Below, one piece after another: positions 19,961 to 28,872 of a stretch of DNA of 57,609 bases. The first letter of the stretch is position 1. Each line of letters begins with the position of its first letter. The position numbers and the translations under genes were made by a program. Source of the DNA: Candidatus Obscuribacterales bacterium (lineage in GTDB: Bacteria; Cyanobacteriota; Vampirovibrionia; Obscuribacterales; Obscuribacteraceae); NCBI GenBank assembly GCA_021732025.1, contig JAKFVU010000009.1, forward strand, positions 13,458-71,066, in the 5' to 3' direction. Under the pieces are notes generated by a model. It did not search any database. It was not told where the DNA came from and saw nothing but the letters and a program-made list of their open reading frames with translations.

Positions 19961-21901
19961 CTATAACTTTTCTGTATCTCGGCCACTAGCTATAAAATCA
20001 ATTACAGAAGCCAGATATGTTGGCAGAGAACAGGCCTCATTACGCTCAATACTGAGTTCAATCTCTTTTGTCCATAACTGGGCTAGTTTGAACTTCTTTT
20101 TGTTAAAAGAATTCTGGAAAGACTTTGCTCTATCATCAGACCCATCTGCAGCTGAAGCAATAAAATATGGCAACCGCGCAGAGTCACTAGGCACAAGCCG
20201 TTCCGAACTCAAACTCTTAAGCCTAATTGGAAATCCTGCCTTGAGTGCATTTACGAAAACTTCCTTGGACACATTAAAAATATCATTCTCAATTTCTCGA
20301 CCGTCAGACGTGCAAAACAATCGATGCACCTTATCGAGCTCAAACTCTGCCTTAATCTTTCTAACGGCTGCCTTCAGCAAGGCTTCATCAGGAGGAATGT
20401 CTAAGTCATTTCCATCGTCCCGATCCTTTTCCATTGCACTGCTATCTCTATCACCGATAAGCACAGCTCGTCTACATATTCGAAGGATCGAGACCAATTC
20501 TTGATTCTCTGGATCAGATTCATCGGCACACAAAGTCTGAAGATTCGAACCTCCATACATGCAGAACGCAAAATCGCTGTTTTCAACAAGCGCTCCGCCA
20601 GGCAAGTGTTTACTAAACTGCTCAAGTAGAAATCTCAAATAGACAATGTCAGATGGTCCTTCAACCCAGACAATTGTGTTGACCTGAAGCAAACTTGTAG
20701 GCCGAATACCGAGAGTATCAAGGGTAATATGGAAGTCAGTAAATTCCCTGCAAATAGAAGCCTGCGAGTTACCCCTGGCAGTTTTGAACACGCGATAGAC
20801 ATTATCTTCTTTGCCAAGACAATCGAGTAAAGCATTCGAATGGCTGGAAATAATGAATTGATGCTTAGTGCAAGAACGGAGGAAGGAGACGAGCCTTGCT
20901 AACAAGCCGGGATGCAAATGAAGCTCCGGCTCCTCTAAAAAGAAAATTCTTGGTTCCTTTTCTATCAATACTTCGGCAACGAGACAGACAATTGCAGCGA
21001 TCCCTGTACCTGCGTTTGTTAGGTCAATAGTTTCGCCACCACTGCCTGAGAACGAAAGTGTATAACCATCAGCACGCTCAGCGACATCTAAATCAGGTAG
21101 AAGTTCCTGGTTGCCGTTAGACAAAATTTGATTTATTGTTTTAAACACCTGCCGCACAAGATCGCTATCACCTCTGAGACCAGACTTCTTTAGTCCCTTA
21201 AGTTTCAAAATTGATTGGGTACCGTCGATCAGATTAGTGCTACCAGCGCTCTCTTGTTCAGCCTTGACCTTTGAAATAATCGCTCTTGTAGGATCAAAGA
21301 AACGAAGTCTCTTGTGCAAACTCCTCACATACTGAGGCCCATCACCAAACTGTTGAAGATCTCTACGACCCGGTACATCAACCCCAGTTTGATCAATTTC
21401 GTAATCAGGATCTCCAAGTCTTTCTGAAAACGTCCAAAACCACGACGTGCGATCGTGCGTCACCTGAATTAAGGGATTGATGTAAATATGAGGGATAGCG
21501 TTGAGCCAAGCGACACGAAATTCAACTTCGATATCCTTACAGCCTGACTGCAAGCTATTTAATAAACATAGTTTATGGCCGCCCAGACTTGAGGGATAAC
21601 CTAAAAGATCTTGATCCTTTAAAGTTACTCGGACCGCAGCGACAAGCCACTTGCTAGTATCTTGTTGATGCCAGGCCACTGGCGTCAACTGGGGCGACTC
21701 TATGTTATAAAAATAAGTGAATTCATCTGAAGGCCTGTTCTTAAATAAGTCACAGTAAGCAAGCATGAATCTGAATGGGATTGATTTACCAGAATTATTT
21801 GGACCAATCAAAACATTCAAATGTCCTAATTCTCTCAATTCCATACCGCGATCAAAATCGCAGCCAAGATAGCCCTTTATCGTTAGATCACTTAGCCACA
21901 T
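19961..21901 (-). CDS. OLD-family ATP-dependent nuclease
   Basis: A 646-residue protein with Walker A GPNNSGKS at 33-40, Walker B FLEEPELHLHPG and the His-switch region FIISSHSNALLD. The TOPRIM nuclease domain begins at IVWVEGPSD (metal-binding Glu) and includes VLIGDRDSS (DxD). This is the architecture of OLD class nucleases, including the GajA subunit of Gabija, but no UvrD-like GajB partner lies next to it, so it is not called Gabija. The gene starts at ATG 21901 and is divergent from the HNH endonuclease gene and convergent with the HEPN gene. A DNA-nicking defence role is likely by family. Confidence 0.85.
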   Translation of the reverse strand: MWLSDLTIKGYLGCDFDRGMELRELGHLNVLIGPNNSGKSIPFRFMLAYCDLFKNRPSDEFTYFYNIESPQLTPVAWHQQDTSKWLVAAVRVTLKDQDLLGYPSSLGGHKLCLLNSLQSGCKDIEVEFRVAWLNAIPHIYINPLIQVTHDRTSWFWTFSERLGDPDYEIDQTGVDVPGRRDLQQFGDGPQYVRSLHKRLRFFDPTRAIISKVKAEQESAGSTNLIDGTQSILKLKGLKKSGLRGDSDLVRQVFKTINQILSNGNQELLPDLDVAERADGYTLSFSGSGGETIDLTNAGTGIAAIVCLVAEVLIEKEPRIFFLEEPELHLHPGLLARLVSFLRSCTKHQFIISSHSNALLDCLGKEDNVYRVFKTARGNSQASICREFTDFHITLDTLGIRPTSLLQVNTIVWVEGPSDIVYLRFLLEQFSKHLPGGALVENSDFAFCMYGGSNLQTLCADESDPENQELVSILRICRRAVLIGDRDSSAMEKDRDDGNDLDIPPDEALLKAAVRKIKAEFELDKVHRLFCTSDGREIENDIFNVSKEVFVNALKAGFPIRLKSLSSERLVPSDSARLPYFIASAADGSDDRAKSFQNSFNKKKFKLAQLWTKEIELSIERNEACSLPTYLASVIDFIASGRDTEKL

Positions 21902-22333
21902 TACTTATCACCGAAATCGGATTGGCGCCGCTTTTGCATTGAGAGAAAAACCAATAGAAATTGTCTCAACCACGCAGAGTGATTATACAGTGTGAAAAAG
22001 AGGTTTCTAGCATGACGTAAACGCTAGGACAACATCGAAAAACCATCTAGCGGCAGACGTAACTGCTGGTACGCACCGCCCCGTGAGCTCGGCCCCTAGC
22101 CTCTATCATCTAATACCCGATTCGAGTCACAATGAACGTTGGGTAGGCAACAAGTTAGACTTAAATGTCCCGATTCTCAAAGCGAAAACCATCCGAAGCC
22201 TTCTCCAGGCCATCGAGCAGCTCGCTAAGCGTGGTTGGCGAGCCGGTGGGCTGGTCAATCTATCACTCCACCAGTTTGCCCGGGGTAAATCAGGGGTAGT
22301 TAGTTACTAAGATTCCGCGCCCAGAGAAAACTA
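21902..22333. other. Intergenic region between OLD and HNH genes
   Basis: These 430 bases hold the presumed divergent promoters. A 75-codon plus-strand frame (22083-22310) is open from a GTG without a ribosome site. Its translation (…IEQLAKRGWRAGG…) resembles nothing I know and neighbouring frames read about as well, so it may be a decayed gene. Not called as a CDS. Confidence 0.35.
21982..21987 (-). promoter_or_regulatory. Candidate -10 box for the OLD nuclease gene
   Basis: A perfect TATAAT on the minus strand, about 80 bases upstream of the OLD nuclease start. The sequence 17 bases further upstream (CTAGAA) is a poor -35, so this promoter is tentative. Confidence 0.35.
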
Positions 22334-23137
22334 TTGATTAAAAGAAACCCGGCTTGGTCGCGCGAAGAGTTAATTTTGGCCCTCGAACTGTATTTAGCGA
22401 GAGGCATTGTCGACGACCGCTCAGCAGAAGTAATCGAACTAAGCAAAAAGCTCGGCAAGCTTGCTGCAGTTGAACAGATTAATCCACAAGTGTTCCGAAA
22501 CCCGAATGGCGTAGCCATGAAGCTAGGCAACTTTGCAGCACTAGATCCAAACTACTCCGGCAAAGGCCTAAGAGGCGGCGGAAAGAACGACAAAGTCATC
22601 TGGGACGAGTTTGCAGACAATCCATATGCGCTCGCTCAAGCCGCCACACAAATTAGAGCTAACCTTAAAGCCACTGAGCAAAATACAGTGAACGAACTAG
22701 TCAAAGAATCAGAGAGCACTGAATTCCAAACTGAAACCAGAGAGGATACCAGGGTTCGCATCGCAAGTTCGATCGTTAGCAGAAGAGGCCAAAACGCCTT
22801 TCGCCAATCTCTACTCAATGCCTATAGTGGCAAGTGCGCATTTAGTGACTACAATGCCGCTGACGCACTTGAAGCAGCGCACATTCTCGGCTATTTAGGA
22901 AAAGAAAGCCACCATATCTGCAATGGACTTCTCTTGCGCGCTGATATTCACACGCTATTTGACCTGGGGCTCTTGGCCGTGCAGGCAAAAATGATGATAA
23001 TCGACGTGGCTCCGGCGCTGCTGGAGACACCATATGCGGAGCTGGAAGGAAAAGTGATCAATGTGCCGAAGGACGAAGAAGAGCAACCTAGTGTCGCGGC
23101 GCTCGAGCTGCATTGGGAGGCATCGAAGTGTAGTTAG
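22334..23137 (+). CDS. HNH endonuclease (HNH_2-type)
   Basis: A 267-residue protein. The N-terminal NPAWSREELILALELYL motif is one seen in restriction-like HNH proteins. The C-terminal nuclease core runs from ~150 to 220: CAFSDYN, LEAAHI with His183, CNGLLLR with Asn197, and DIHTLFDLG with His206, which together form the HNH metal and catalytic set of the HNH_2 family. The only plausible start in the open frame is TTG at 22334, close to the conserved KRNPAW beginning. It lies at the right edge of the defence island. Such proteins often restrict modified or foreign DNA; the substrate cannot be told from sequence. Confidence 0.8.
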   Translation: MIKRNPAWSREELILALELYLARGIVDDRSAEVIELSKKLGKLAAVEQINPQVFRNPNGVAMKLGNFAALDPNYSGKGLRGGGKNDKVIWDEFADNPYALAQAATQIRANLKATEQNTVNELVKESESTEFQTETREDTRVRIASSIVSRRGQNAFRQSLLNAYSGKCAFSDYNAADALEAAHILGYLGKESHHICNGLLLRADIHTLFDLGLLAVQAKMMIIDVAPALLETPYAELEGKVINVPKDEEEQPSVAALELHWEASKCS

Positions 23138-23234
23138 GATTGGCGTACAAAGTTGCAGCAGCAACAAATGAATCTAGACCAAGTTACTGACTACTGATAC
23201 AAACACGTAAGCCGGTCTCTAATGGTAATATTCT

Positions 23235-24596
23235 ATGATAGTGAATCGCCATCCGTTTGCGAGGTACAGTTCATTGCCTGCGAGAATTCACACTCGTTTG
23301 GTGCCAATGGCCACAGCCTGCACCGTAATTACCATTGCACAATGGCCAGTAGATTGCCTTGGGAGAAGTACACTTCCAAGTGATAACGATTTTAAATCAA
23401 ATTCAGAATCGAAATTGGCTAACTCAAAGGAGATGCCATCTTCAGACTGGATTGACGAAAATACTGATTTTATCAAGGCTCCTCCCAACAAAACTCAGCC
23501 CATCGAAGGAATTGAATCCCAAAAATCCAATTCCTCATTCAATCGCGACTATGCAAAAAATTCGATAGGGTCAGATAGCTCGAATTTAAAACAATCAGAA
23601 AAATATGTCAGAAGATTCGGCACTAAGCCTGAAAAATTCGGTGATCCATATGTTGATTCACTGCAGCCTGGCTCTGTATCTCAAGACGAAATCGACAGAG
23701 CAAAATTTGATGTGCTTGTACGTGTCGCAAAACAAAAAGATCTTACAGGCGATTGGCCTGAAGCTGCAAAAACATACCGCAGGGCACTTGAATACGCAGG
23801 CAATCTAGGACAAGATAAACTCCATGTTGAAGACATAGTAATTAGACTTGCATATCTATACAAAATGACCGATGAAATGTCATTGGCTAAGCGATGTCAT
23901 CTTGTCCTTGCAAATATCGCGAGGGAAGCAAATCGAAGAAGTACTCATCCTAATCCGGCAGAACCAGCGAGCGCTGTAACCACTGCAGTAAACACTCAAC
24001 TACTCATAGCTGATGCTCTTGCCGAAGCTGGCGAAAACGCCGGCTCGGAAACAATCATAGTCGATATGCAGAAAGGCCTATCTGGAGATTTTTTGTTTTA
24101 TATCCAAGCTTTGGCGGCTGAACGGCTTACTCGACTAAGAGTTCAAGAAGGTCGAGTCAACGAGGCTTCAGTTGATATAAACGAGCTCTCCAAAATAGTT
24201 GAATCAGACTTGGCGCGCAGTTCAGACTATCTTGGCTTGAAAACCTATTTAAATACTTTATCAGCCCGGATATGTCTTGCCAATGCTCAAAAAGACTATG
24301 AGACAGCAAAGGTTTTGAGCAAAAAATGTTTAACCCTTGCGCCAACACTCAAGGGTTCGAATCAATACATCATGTTTAGATCTCTTGCCGATCGCGCCGC
24401 GACTTATCGACTGGAGAAAGATTTTTATACCGCAATTGATTATTACGAGAAGGCGTTAACTGTTGCACGTCAAGGCATGCCACTTTCAATGGTTTATCAA
24501 AGACCAATCCTGGGCGAGCAAATACTTTGTTATGCCGCACTTGGACGTATTGGAAAAGTTGAATCACTAACGAAGCGTGTTTCAGCGCCTGAGTAG
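23235..24596 (+). CDS. TPR-repeat protein, possibly exported
   Basis: A 453-residue protein. After a poorly defined N-terminus with one hydrophobic stretch (MATACTVITIAQW, residues ~25-37) comes a low-complexity Ser/Lys/Asn-rich linker (~50-150) and then tetratricopeptide-like helices (AAKTYRRALEYAG; DYETAKVLSKKCLTLAP; FYTAIDYYEKALTVAR). TPRs mediate protein contacts. The start is uncertain: ATG 23235 lacks a ribosome site and ATG 23307 is an alternative. It does not look like a defence gene and may mark the return to resident chromosomal sequence. Similar TPR proteins with long linkers are common in large-genome environmental bacteria. Confidence 0.65.
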   Translation: MIVNRHPFARYSSLPARIHTRLVPMATACTVITIAQWPVDCLGRSTLPSDNDFKSNSESKLANSKEMPSSDWIDENTDFIKAPPNKTQPIEGIESQKSNSSFNRDYAKNSIGSDSSNLKQSEKYVRRFGTKPEKFGDPYVDSLQPGSVSQDEIDRAKFDVLVRVAKQKDLTGDWPEAAKTYRRALEYAGNLGQDKLHVEDIVIRLAYLYKMTDEMSLAKRCHLVLANIAREANRRSTHPNPAEPASAVTTAVNTQLLIADALAEAGENAGSETIIVDMQKGLSGDFLFYIQALAAERLTRLRVQEGRVNEASVDINELSKIVESDLARSSDYLGLKTYLNTLSARICLANAQKDYETAKVLSKKCLTLAPTLKGSNQYIMFRSLADRAATYRLEKDFYTAIDYYEKALTVARQGMPLSMVYQRPILGEQILCYAALGRIGKVESLTKRVSAPE

Positions 24597-24914
24597 AACC
24601 GCAGTATTGACTAGAATTATGCAAGCAAAGCTGACCTTGCCGCGTCCATCATCATGACCATGCGAAAAGCAGATGCCCTCAATTCGACGCACACCGACCA
24701 CTTACGAAACGTGCGAACATGACAGTATAGCGCAATCAATTTGTTCCAAGCTGAACTCTTATCCCCATCAATTAACCAATCCAAATGCCTTAACCACCAA
24801 TGGTGGCACATCAGACTCAGCCACTTCACCCAACAAAAAAATCGTCAATCAGCTACCGCCCACTCATGCCACCACACTCAAACACCACCCACCAAACACT
24901 CCACTCTCCACATC

Positions 24915-26151
24915 GCCATCTTGCTGCTCAAGCCAGCGCTCATAGTGGACAATTGAATCTGTGGCTTTGGCTACGTCTCCGGCACGCTTTGGCATGTACA
25001 GATGCTCGATATTCTTGAGCGAATAACGGGGCTCGCCAACTCTCAGACCCTGCTGCACCACTCGGTACAAATCCACGAATACTTCATTGCGCAGCAGATT
25101 GTCTACTTCCATCTCTCTGGTGCCAAAGCGCCCCATCAGCTTGCGCATCGCTGAGACTTCGTAGGCGGCGTAATGATATATGTGCATGGTGGCATCTTGC
25201 TTGTAGCGCTCGTAGACCCAATCTATGAAATCTTCAAAGGCCTTGCGCTCTTGTGCGCGATCATGCGCCCACCAATCGATGAATAGCATCTGACCTTGTG
25301 GGTCGAGGTAAGTGGCTCCGAATAGATACTCTAGGCCGCCTTGAATGTGGGGGTAGCCCTCCATGTCGGACCACGTCGTGGGGTGACGGTGGTGGCAAGC
25401 TGGCGAGGCCGCGCCTGGAGTTTTCGCTTTGGCTATGCTCATATTTTGGCTTGGGCAGGCCGATTGATGCCACTTGAATTTTGGCCTGGGCGCGCAGTGT
25501 TTCGAATGTCGATTGATTCATCTTGGGCAGGTAGGCTGCGGTTGATTCGGCCAGGGCGCGCAGGGTAGTGATGCCATTTTGGCTGAGGCGTTTGATTTGG
25601 GTCTTGCGGATGTTGGCGACGCGGCTGACGTCGTCTTTGTCTTCGAGAATTTGTTTAGCTATAGTGCTCCAGCGGCCGTGGTCTTCGAACGGTTGGCGTT
25701 GGCCGTTGAGTGGGGTCGAAGGCGGCTTGCTGGGTCAGGAAGCGGGCTTTAAGTTGCTTGTAGTAGAAGTAGTAGTCTTCGGTTCTGAATGCTTTGGTGT
25801 CTTTGCTGCCGAGCACCACAGAGATTGTGGCGGGGAGGACTGCTTGAATCGACTGCAATATCTCGGCGTAGCAGCAGAGTTGGATGATGTAATAGGGCTT
25901 GGGCTTGAGGGCGAGTTTTGTGTCCCAGGGCTCGTAGTGGTAGTCGCTGCTTTTCCTTCAGCCTGCAGACTGGCGAGGAATGCCTTCTCGTGCTCGATTC
26001 CCTTTTTGGCGAGAATCATGAGTGATTCGTCTGTTTCGTCTGGTGTGAGTTCGCCAGGATGCTCGCGATGGTAGCGGTCCATCCACGTGATGAAGTCTGA
26101 TTCCATGAAGTGAATCAAGTCTGATGGTGTGTGCTGGGGGCGGGGTGGCAT
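24915..26151 (-). pseudogene. TM0106/YprB-type RecB-like nuclease, frameshifted and truncated
   Basis: Fragments in different minus-strand frames join into one recognisable protein. The N-terminal piece (from ATG 26151) has IHFMESDFITWMDRYH and DETDESLMILAKKGIEHE. The next frame has YEPWDTKLALKPKPYYIIQL and RTEDYYFYYKQLKARFL. The next has HGRWSTIAKQILEDKDDVSR. The last has SDMEGYPHIQGGLEYLFGA with the RNase H-fold Asp and HIYHYAAYEVSAMRKLMGRF. This is the order expected of TM0106-family nucleases. At least three frameshifts (near 25940, 25700 and 25410) break it, and homology stops after YERWLEQQDGD near 24940, so the C-terminal portion is lost. A dead gene cut at its 3' end, perhaps at an old island boundary. 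Confidence 0.8.
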
Positions 26152-26220
26152 TTGGGAAGTTAGGTTAGCTGCAGGATCGGTTCTTCTATTTACCCAGTTG
26201 GGGGTAGGGCGGTTGGGAGA

Positions 26221-26264
26221 GATTGAACTAATTGGGGCTGAAATGCGTATTAGGAGTAGGGGGC
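26221..26264. repeat. Left copy of imperfect direct repeat flanking TA module
   Basis: This begins with GATTGAACTAATTG and includes GGAGTAGGG. It matches 28151-28194 at roughly three quarters of positions with no gaps, including a perfect 14-base start and a perfect 9-base core. It lies directly upstream of the XRE-ImmA/IrrE promoter. Confidence 0.65.
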
Positions 26265-26280
26265 GAGAGAAATGCACTAA

Positions 26281-26309
26281 TTGCCAAAAGTCATGCCGTG
26301 TTCTATAAT
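26281..26309 (+). promoter_or_regulatory. Sigma-70-type promoter of the XRE-ImmA/IrrE operon
   Basis: TTGCCA (26281-26286), a 17-base spacer, then a perfect TATAAT (26304-26309). Transcription would start near 26316, giving a ~78-base leader that contains an AAGGAG ribosome site before ATG 26394. This is the clearest promoter in the window. Confidence 0.75.
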
Positions 26310-26393
26310 CGAACATATATTTCCAAATAACGCCAACTATGCGTTGGGCTAGTTGGAACCTTTATGCACTTTAGGCAAGGAGCCCGAGTAATC

Positions 26394-27605
26394 ATGTCGG
26401 TTGCGAAAGAAGAGCTTGGCCGCCGATTAAAAGCAGCAAGGGAGAGTGCTCGCATGACACAGCAGCAAGTCGCCACAGAACTAAAACTAAATAGAACTGC
26501 GGTCACGCAGCTAGAATCTGGCGACCGCGCAGTAAGCAGCACCGAATTGGCTCAACTCGCATACTTGTACGGCCGAGACATGGCTGAGTTTTTCGCTTCC
26601 GAGTTTTCAGACAAAGATGCACTGGCAGCACTCTTTCGCGCAGAGCCCAGCATGGCCGAACGCGAAGACATCGCCAAGACGCTGCGAGACTGCGTAGCGA
26701 TTGCGCGTGAGCAGACGAACCTAGAAGAGCTTCTAGAAATCGACCGTGCTTGGGCCGTCGCAAATTACGCCTGCACGACGCCAACGAGAAAAGGAGACGC
26801 CATTCGCCAGGGCGAACGAGTAGCTGAGGAAGAAAGGCAGCGACTTGGTTTAGGCACTGCACCAATCGAAAACCTACCAGAGTTGCTAGAAAGCGATGGC
26901 ATCCGCACGAGGCAGATTAGCTTAGCTGAAGAAGTATCTGGTTTCACAATGAATGATCCCAAAGTCGGACCATTCATTGTTATTAACGCTGCTCACAAGG
27001 CGGCTCGCAAACGCTATTCGCTCGCGCATGAATACGCACACGTTTTGATGGATAAACAACTCCTCGGTGTAGTTAGTCGCCAGTCGCAGCATGCCGAACT
27101 ACTCGAAATGCGTGCAAATTCTTTTGCCGCGAATTTTCTGATGCCAGAAAAAGGTGTTCGCCAGTTCCTAGCTAGCTTAGGAAAAGAGCGCGTGACGCGA
27201 ACACAAGCGCAAATATTTGACGGCGAGAGTTCTGTCAACGTCGATGTTCGCTCCGCTCCAAATCGAGCTATACAACTCTATGATGTCGTTCAGTTAGCCA
27301 GCCATTTTGGAGTTAGTCGGCCAGCGGTTCTCTATCGACTATTGAATTTGGGAATTATCACTTCCAACGAACAGACGAGCTTAGCCCAACAGAACGAGAT
27401 AGCTGGGCGACAATATGCGCGCCTGATGGGCCTGAATGAAGAGCCACAAGATATGGTGCATTTAGATTCTAATCATCGCTTCGTTGGCCTAGCACTAGAA
27501 GCGCTTCGTCGCGAAGAAATTTCTGATGGCAAATTCAAACAGCTAGCGCGCATGGTCGGCATTGCACCCGACGAGCTTGAGGCGCTGGCGCTTAAAGAGA
27601 CTTAG
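26394..27605 (+). CDS. XRE-family regulator with ImmA/IrrE metallopeptidase domain
   Basis: A 403-residue protein. An N-terminal helix-turn-helix of the XRE type (RRLKAARESARMTQQQVATEL, residues ~9-60) is followed by an M78 ImmA/IrrE zinc peptidase with HEYAH at 212-216 and a helical C-terminal part. ImmA-type peptidases cleave partner repressors in mobile elements and regulate toxin-antitoxin modules; HTH-M78 fusions often act as the antitoxin or sensor. The reading frame extends to 26364, but ATG 26394 begins the HTH and has AAGGAG upstream. It is followed after four bases by a PIN-domain gene, with which it likely forms a two-gene module. Confidence 0.85.
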   Translation: MSVAKEELGRRLKAARESARMTQQQVATELKLNRTAVTQLESGDRAVSSTELAQLAYLYGRDMAEFFASEFSDKDALAALFRAEPSMAEREDIAKTLRDCVAIAREQTNLEELLEIDRAWAVANYACTTPTRKGDAIRQGERVAEEERQRLGLGTAPIENLPELLESDGIRTRQISLAEEVSGFTMNDPKVGPFIVINAAHKAARKRYSLAHEYAHVLMDKQLLGVVSRQSQHAELLEMRANSFAANFLMPEKGVRQFLASLGKERVTRTQAQIFDGESSVNVDVRSAPNRAIQLYDVVQLASHFGVSRPAVLYRLLNLGIITSNEQTSLAQQNEIAGRQYARLMGLNEEPQDMVHLDSNHRFVGLALEALRREEISDGKFKQLARMVGIAPDELEALALKET

Positions 27606-27609
27606 TACC

Positions 27610-28035
27610 ATGCCGCTGGACGCAGTGGAAACCATTGCAGTCGACACCAATGTAATAATCAAACTAATCCAAAACAACCAATTTCATATCATAGGAAATA
27701 TTCCAAACATCCATTTCGTTGTGCCCGACGAAGTTGTAGCAGAGGTCACATATCCCGATCAAAGAGTCCAAACGCTGAAAGCAATCTCAGATAGACTCTT
27801 ACAACAAATTTCGATAACAGAACACGTTGAACTAATTTTGTTTATGGAAATCAGTAGACGAGTTGAATCAGGTGAAGCAGCGTGTCTGGCCATAGCACAG
27901 CATCGCGGATATGCCATTCTCAGCGAAGAGAAAAGGAGATTCGAAAGAGAAGCAATTGCTCGTATTGGCAAAAGTCGCTTGCTGCGCACAGAAGACATCC
28001 TCGCAAGAGCGAGAGAACACAAACTTATTCCATAA
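27610..28035 (+). CDS. PIN-domain ribonuclease-like protein
   Basis: A 141-residue PIN-like protein. AVDTNVIIKLI carries the first acidic residue (D12), PDEVVAEV the second, and SGEAACLAIA the third; the fourth site reads LSEEKRR rather than the usual DD. ATG 27610 is four bases after the stop of the HTH-M78 gene. PIN proteins cleave RNA and are toxins of VapBC-type modules; pairing with an HTH-ImmA/IrrE protein is known in bacteria. Here the pair is likely a toxin-antitoxin unit. The Glu-Glu instead of Asp-Asp at the last site could lower metal binding. Confidence 0.75.
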   Translation: MPLDAVETIAVDTNVIIKLIQNNQFHIIGNIPNIHFVVPDEVVAEVTYPDQRVQTLKAISDRLLQQISITEHVELILFMEISRRVESGEAACLAIAQHRGYAILSEEKRRFEREAIARIGKSRLLRTEDILARAREHKLIP

Positions 28036-28150
28036 ATTTTGAGAAGAACTAGCCGTCGAAGCCTTTGCGCGTCCAAGATTATCAGAGTTCCAGCACCCAA
28101 CTAAACCGCACAAGAGGCCCGCCTACCAGAGACCCCCTCTTAATTCGATG

Positions 28151-28194
28151 GATTGAACTAATTGAGATTGATAGACCTACTGGGAGTAGGGAGC
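28151..28194. repeat. Right copy of imperfect direct repeat flanking TA module
   Basis: GATTGAACTAATTG followed by a diverged 18 bases and GGGAGTAGGG. Same orientation as the copy at 26221-26264, so the HTH-M78/PIN pair with its promoter is bracketed. Confidence 0.65.
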
Positions 28195-28243
28195 AGCGAA
28201 ACACCAGCAGTGAACAATGGCTGCAATTATAGGACAATAACCG

Positions 28244-28490
28244 CGCGTAAATCACAGAACCTTGTACGTAACCACAGCACCTTTCGCGTAAGCCGCAATA
28301 ACTGCGCGTAAACCACAGCACCTTGCGCGTAAACCACAGCACCTTGCGCGTAAGCCACAATAACTGCGCGTAAACCACAGCACCTTGCGCGTAAGCCACA
28401 ATAGCTGCGCGTAAACCACAGCACCTTGCGCGTAAGCCACAATAGCTGCGCGTAATCCACAGCACCTTGCGCGTAACTGACAATAATCAG
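28244..28490. repeat. Twelve half-unit tandem array, two alternating 20/21-bp units
   Basis: Type A is CGCGTAAACCACAGCACCTTG (21 bp; one base at a time of variation) and type B is CGCGTAAGCCACAATAACTG (20 bp). The order is A A B A A B A B A B A B, edge copies being the most diverged. The units share CGCGTAA, then CCACA. There are no spacers, so it is not CRISPR. The ~20.5-bp period equals two DNA turns. All three minus-strand frames stay open over it, a by-product of the repeat and not evidence of coding. Confidence 0.85.
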
Positions 28491-28494
28491 CCGG

Positions 28495-28814
28495 AGTAGT
28501 TCTATCAGGAAAGAATCTCCGACCAGCTGCCGTTGTAACTTTTAAGTATGCAACTCGCGCAATTTCAGGTAAGATGCCAACAGTCAATCGGAAGTTAAGC
28601 CCTATGCGTAAGAAATAACAGAAAAACCAGGCGTGTTCGTCACGTCGACGAGTTCAAGATTTTTGTCAGCCCGAGCGCAAAAGTCTTCTACTTTGATCAA
28701 GCTGCTATTGATTTTGCTGAGCTCAGAAAACTTCTGAACCTTTGCTTGCATATCACTTGCACACAAATATAGATAGCTGACGGGAAGCAGTCCCAGTGCA
28801 GATATCGTTGTTCG
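28495..28814. other. Non-coding stretch between two repeat arrays
   Basis: No credible gene was found. The longest frames are short and unlike any protein I know. It probably serves as the upstream region of the AAA+ ATPase gene. Confidence 0.45.
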
Positions 28815-28872
28815 TCTGATAGCCAGAAGTCTGACAGCCAGATTTCTGATATTCAGATTTCTGATAGTCAGA
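28815..28872. repeat. Four palindromic 13-mers at exact 15-bp spacing
   Basis: Copies at 28815, 28830, 28845 and 28860 read TCTGATAGCCAGA, TCTGACAGCCAGA, TCTGATATTCAGA and TCTGATAGTCAGA. Consensus TCTGA-NNN-TCAGA is an inverted repeat. The array ends ~80 bases before the AAA+ ATPase start; a TATATT at 28891-28896 would put a -35 region over the last copy. Likely operator-type sites. Confidence 0.7.

Noticed and set aside
22083..22310. 75-codon frame between OLD and HNH genes
   Set aside because: No ribosome site, no recognisable domain, adjacent frames equally plausible; left as intergenic.
19961..23137. Gabija system
   Set aside because: The OLD nuclease fits GajA, but the neighbour is an HNH endonuclease and no UvrD/GajB helicase is present.
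25264..25275. Copy of the tRNA-Leu 3' end as an att site
   Set aside because: Only ~9 bases (GCGCCCACCA-like) match and they lie inside the nuclease relic, so this is likely chance.
25568..26074. Plus-strand 168-codon frame
   Set aside because: Antisense shadow of the TM0106-type nuclease relic, which reads as a known family on the minus strand.
28244..28490. CRISPR array
   Set aside because: Units follow one another without unique spacers and there are no cas genes nearby.
28082..28587. Three overlapping minus-strand frames across the tandem array
   Set aside because: All three frames are open because of the repeat itself and encode the same low-complexity words (LWLTRK, YAQGAVV); no start signals.
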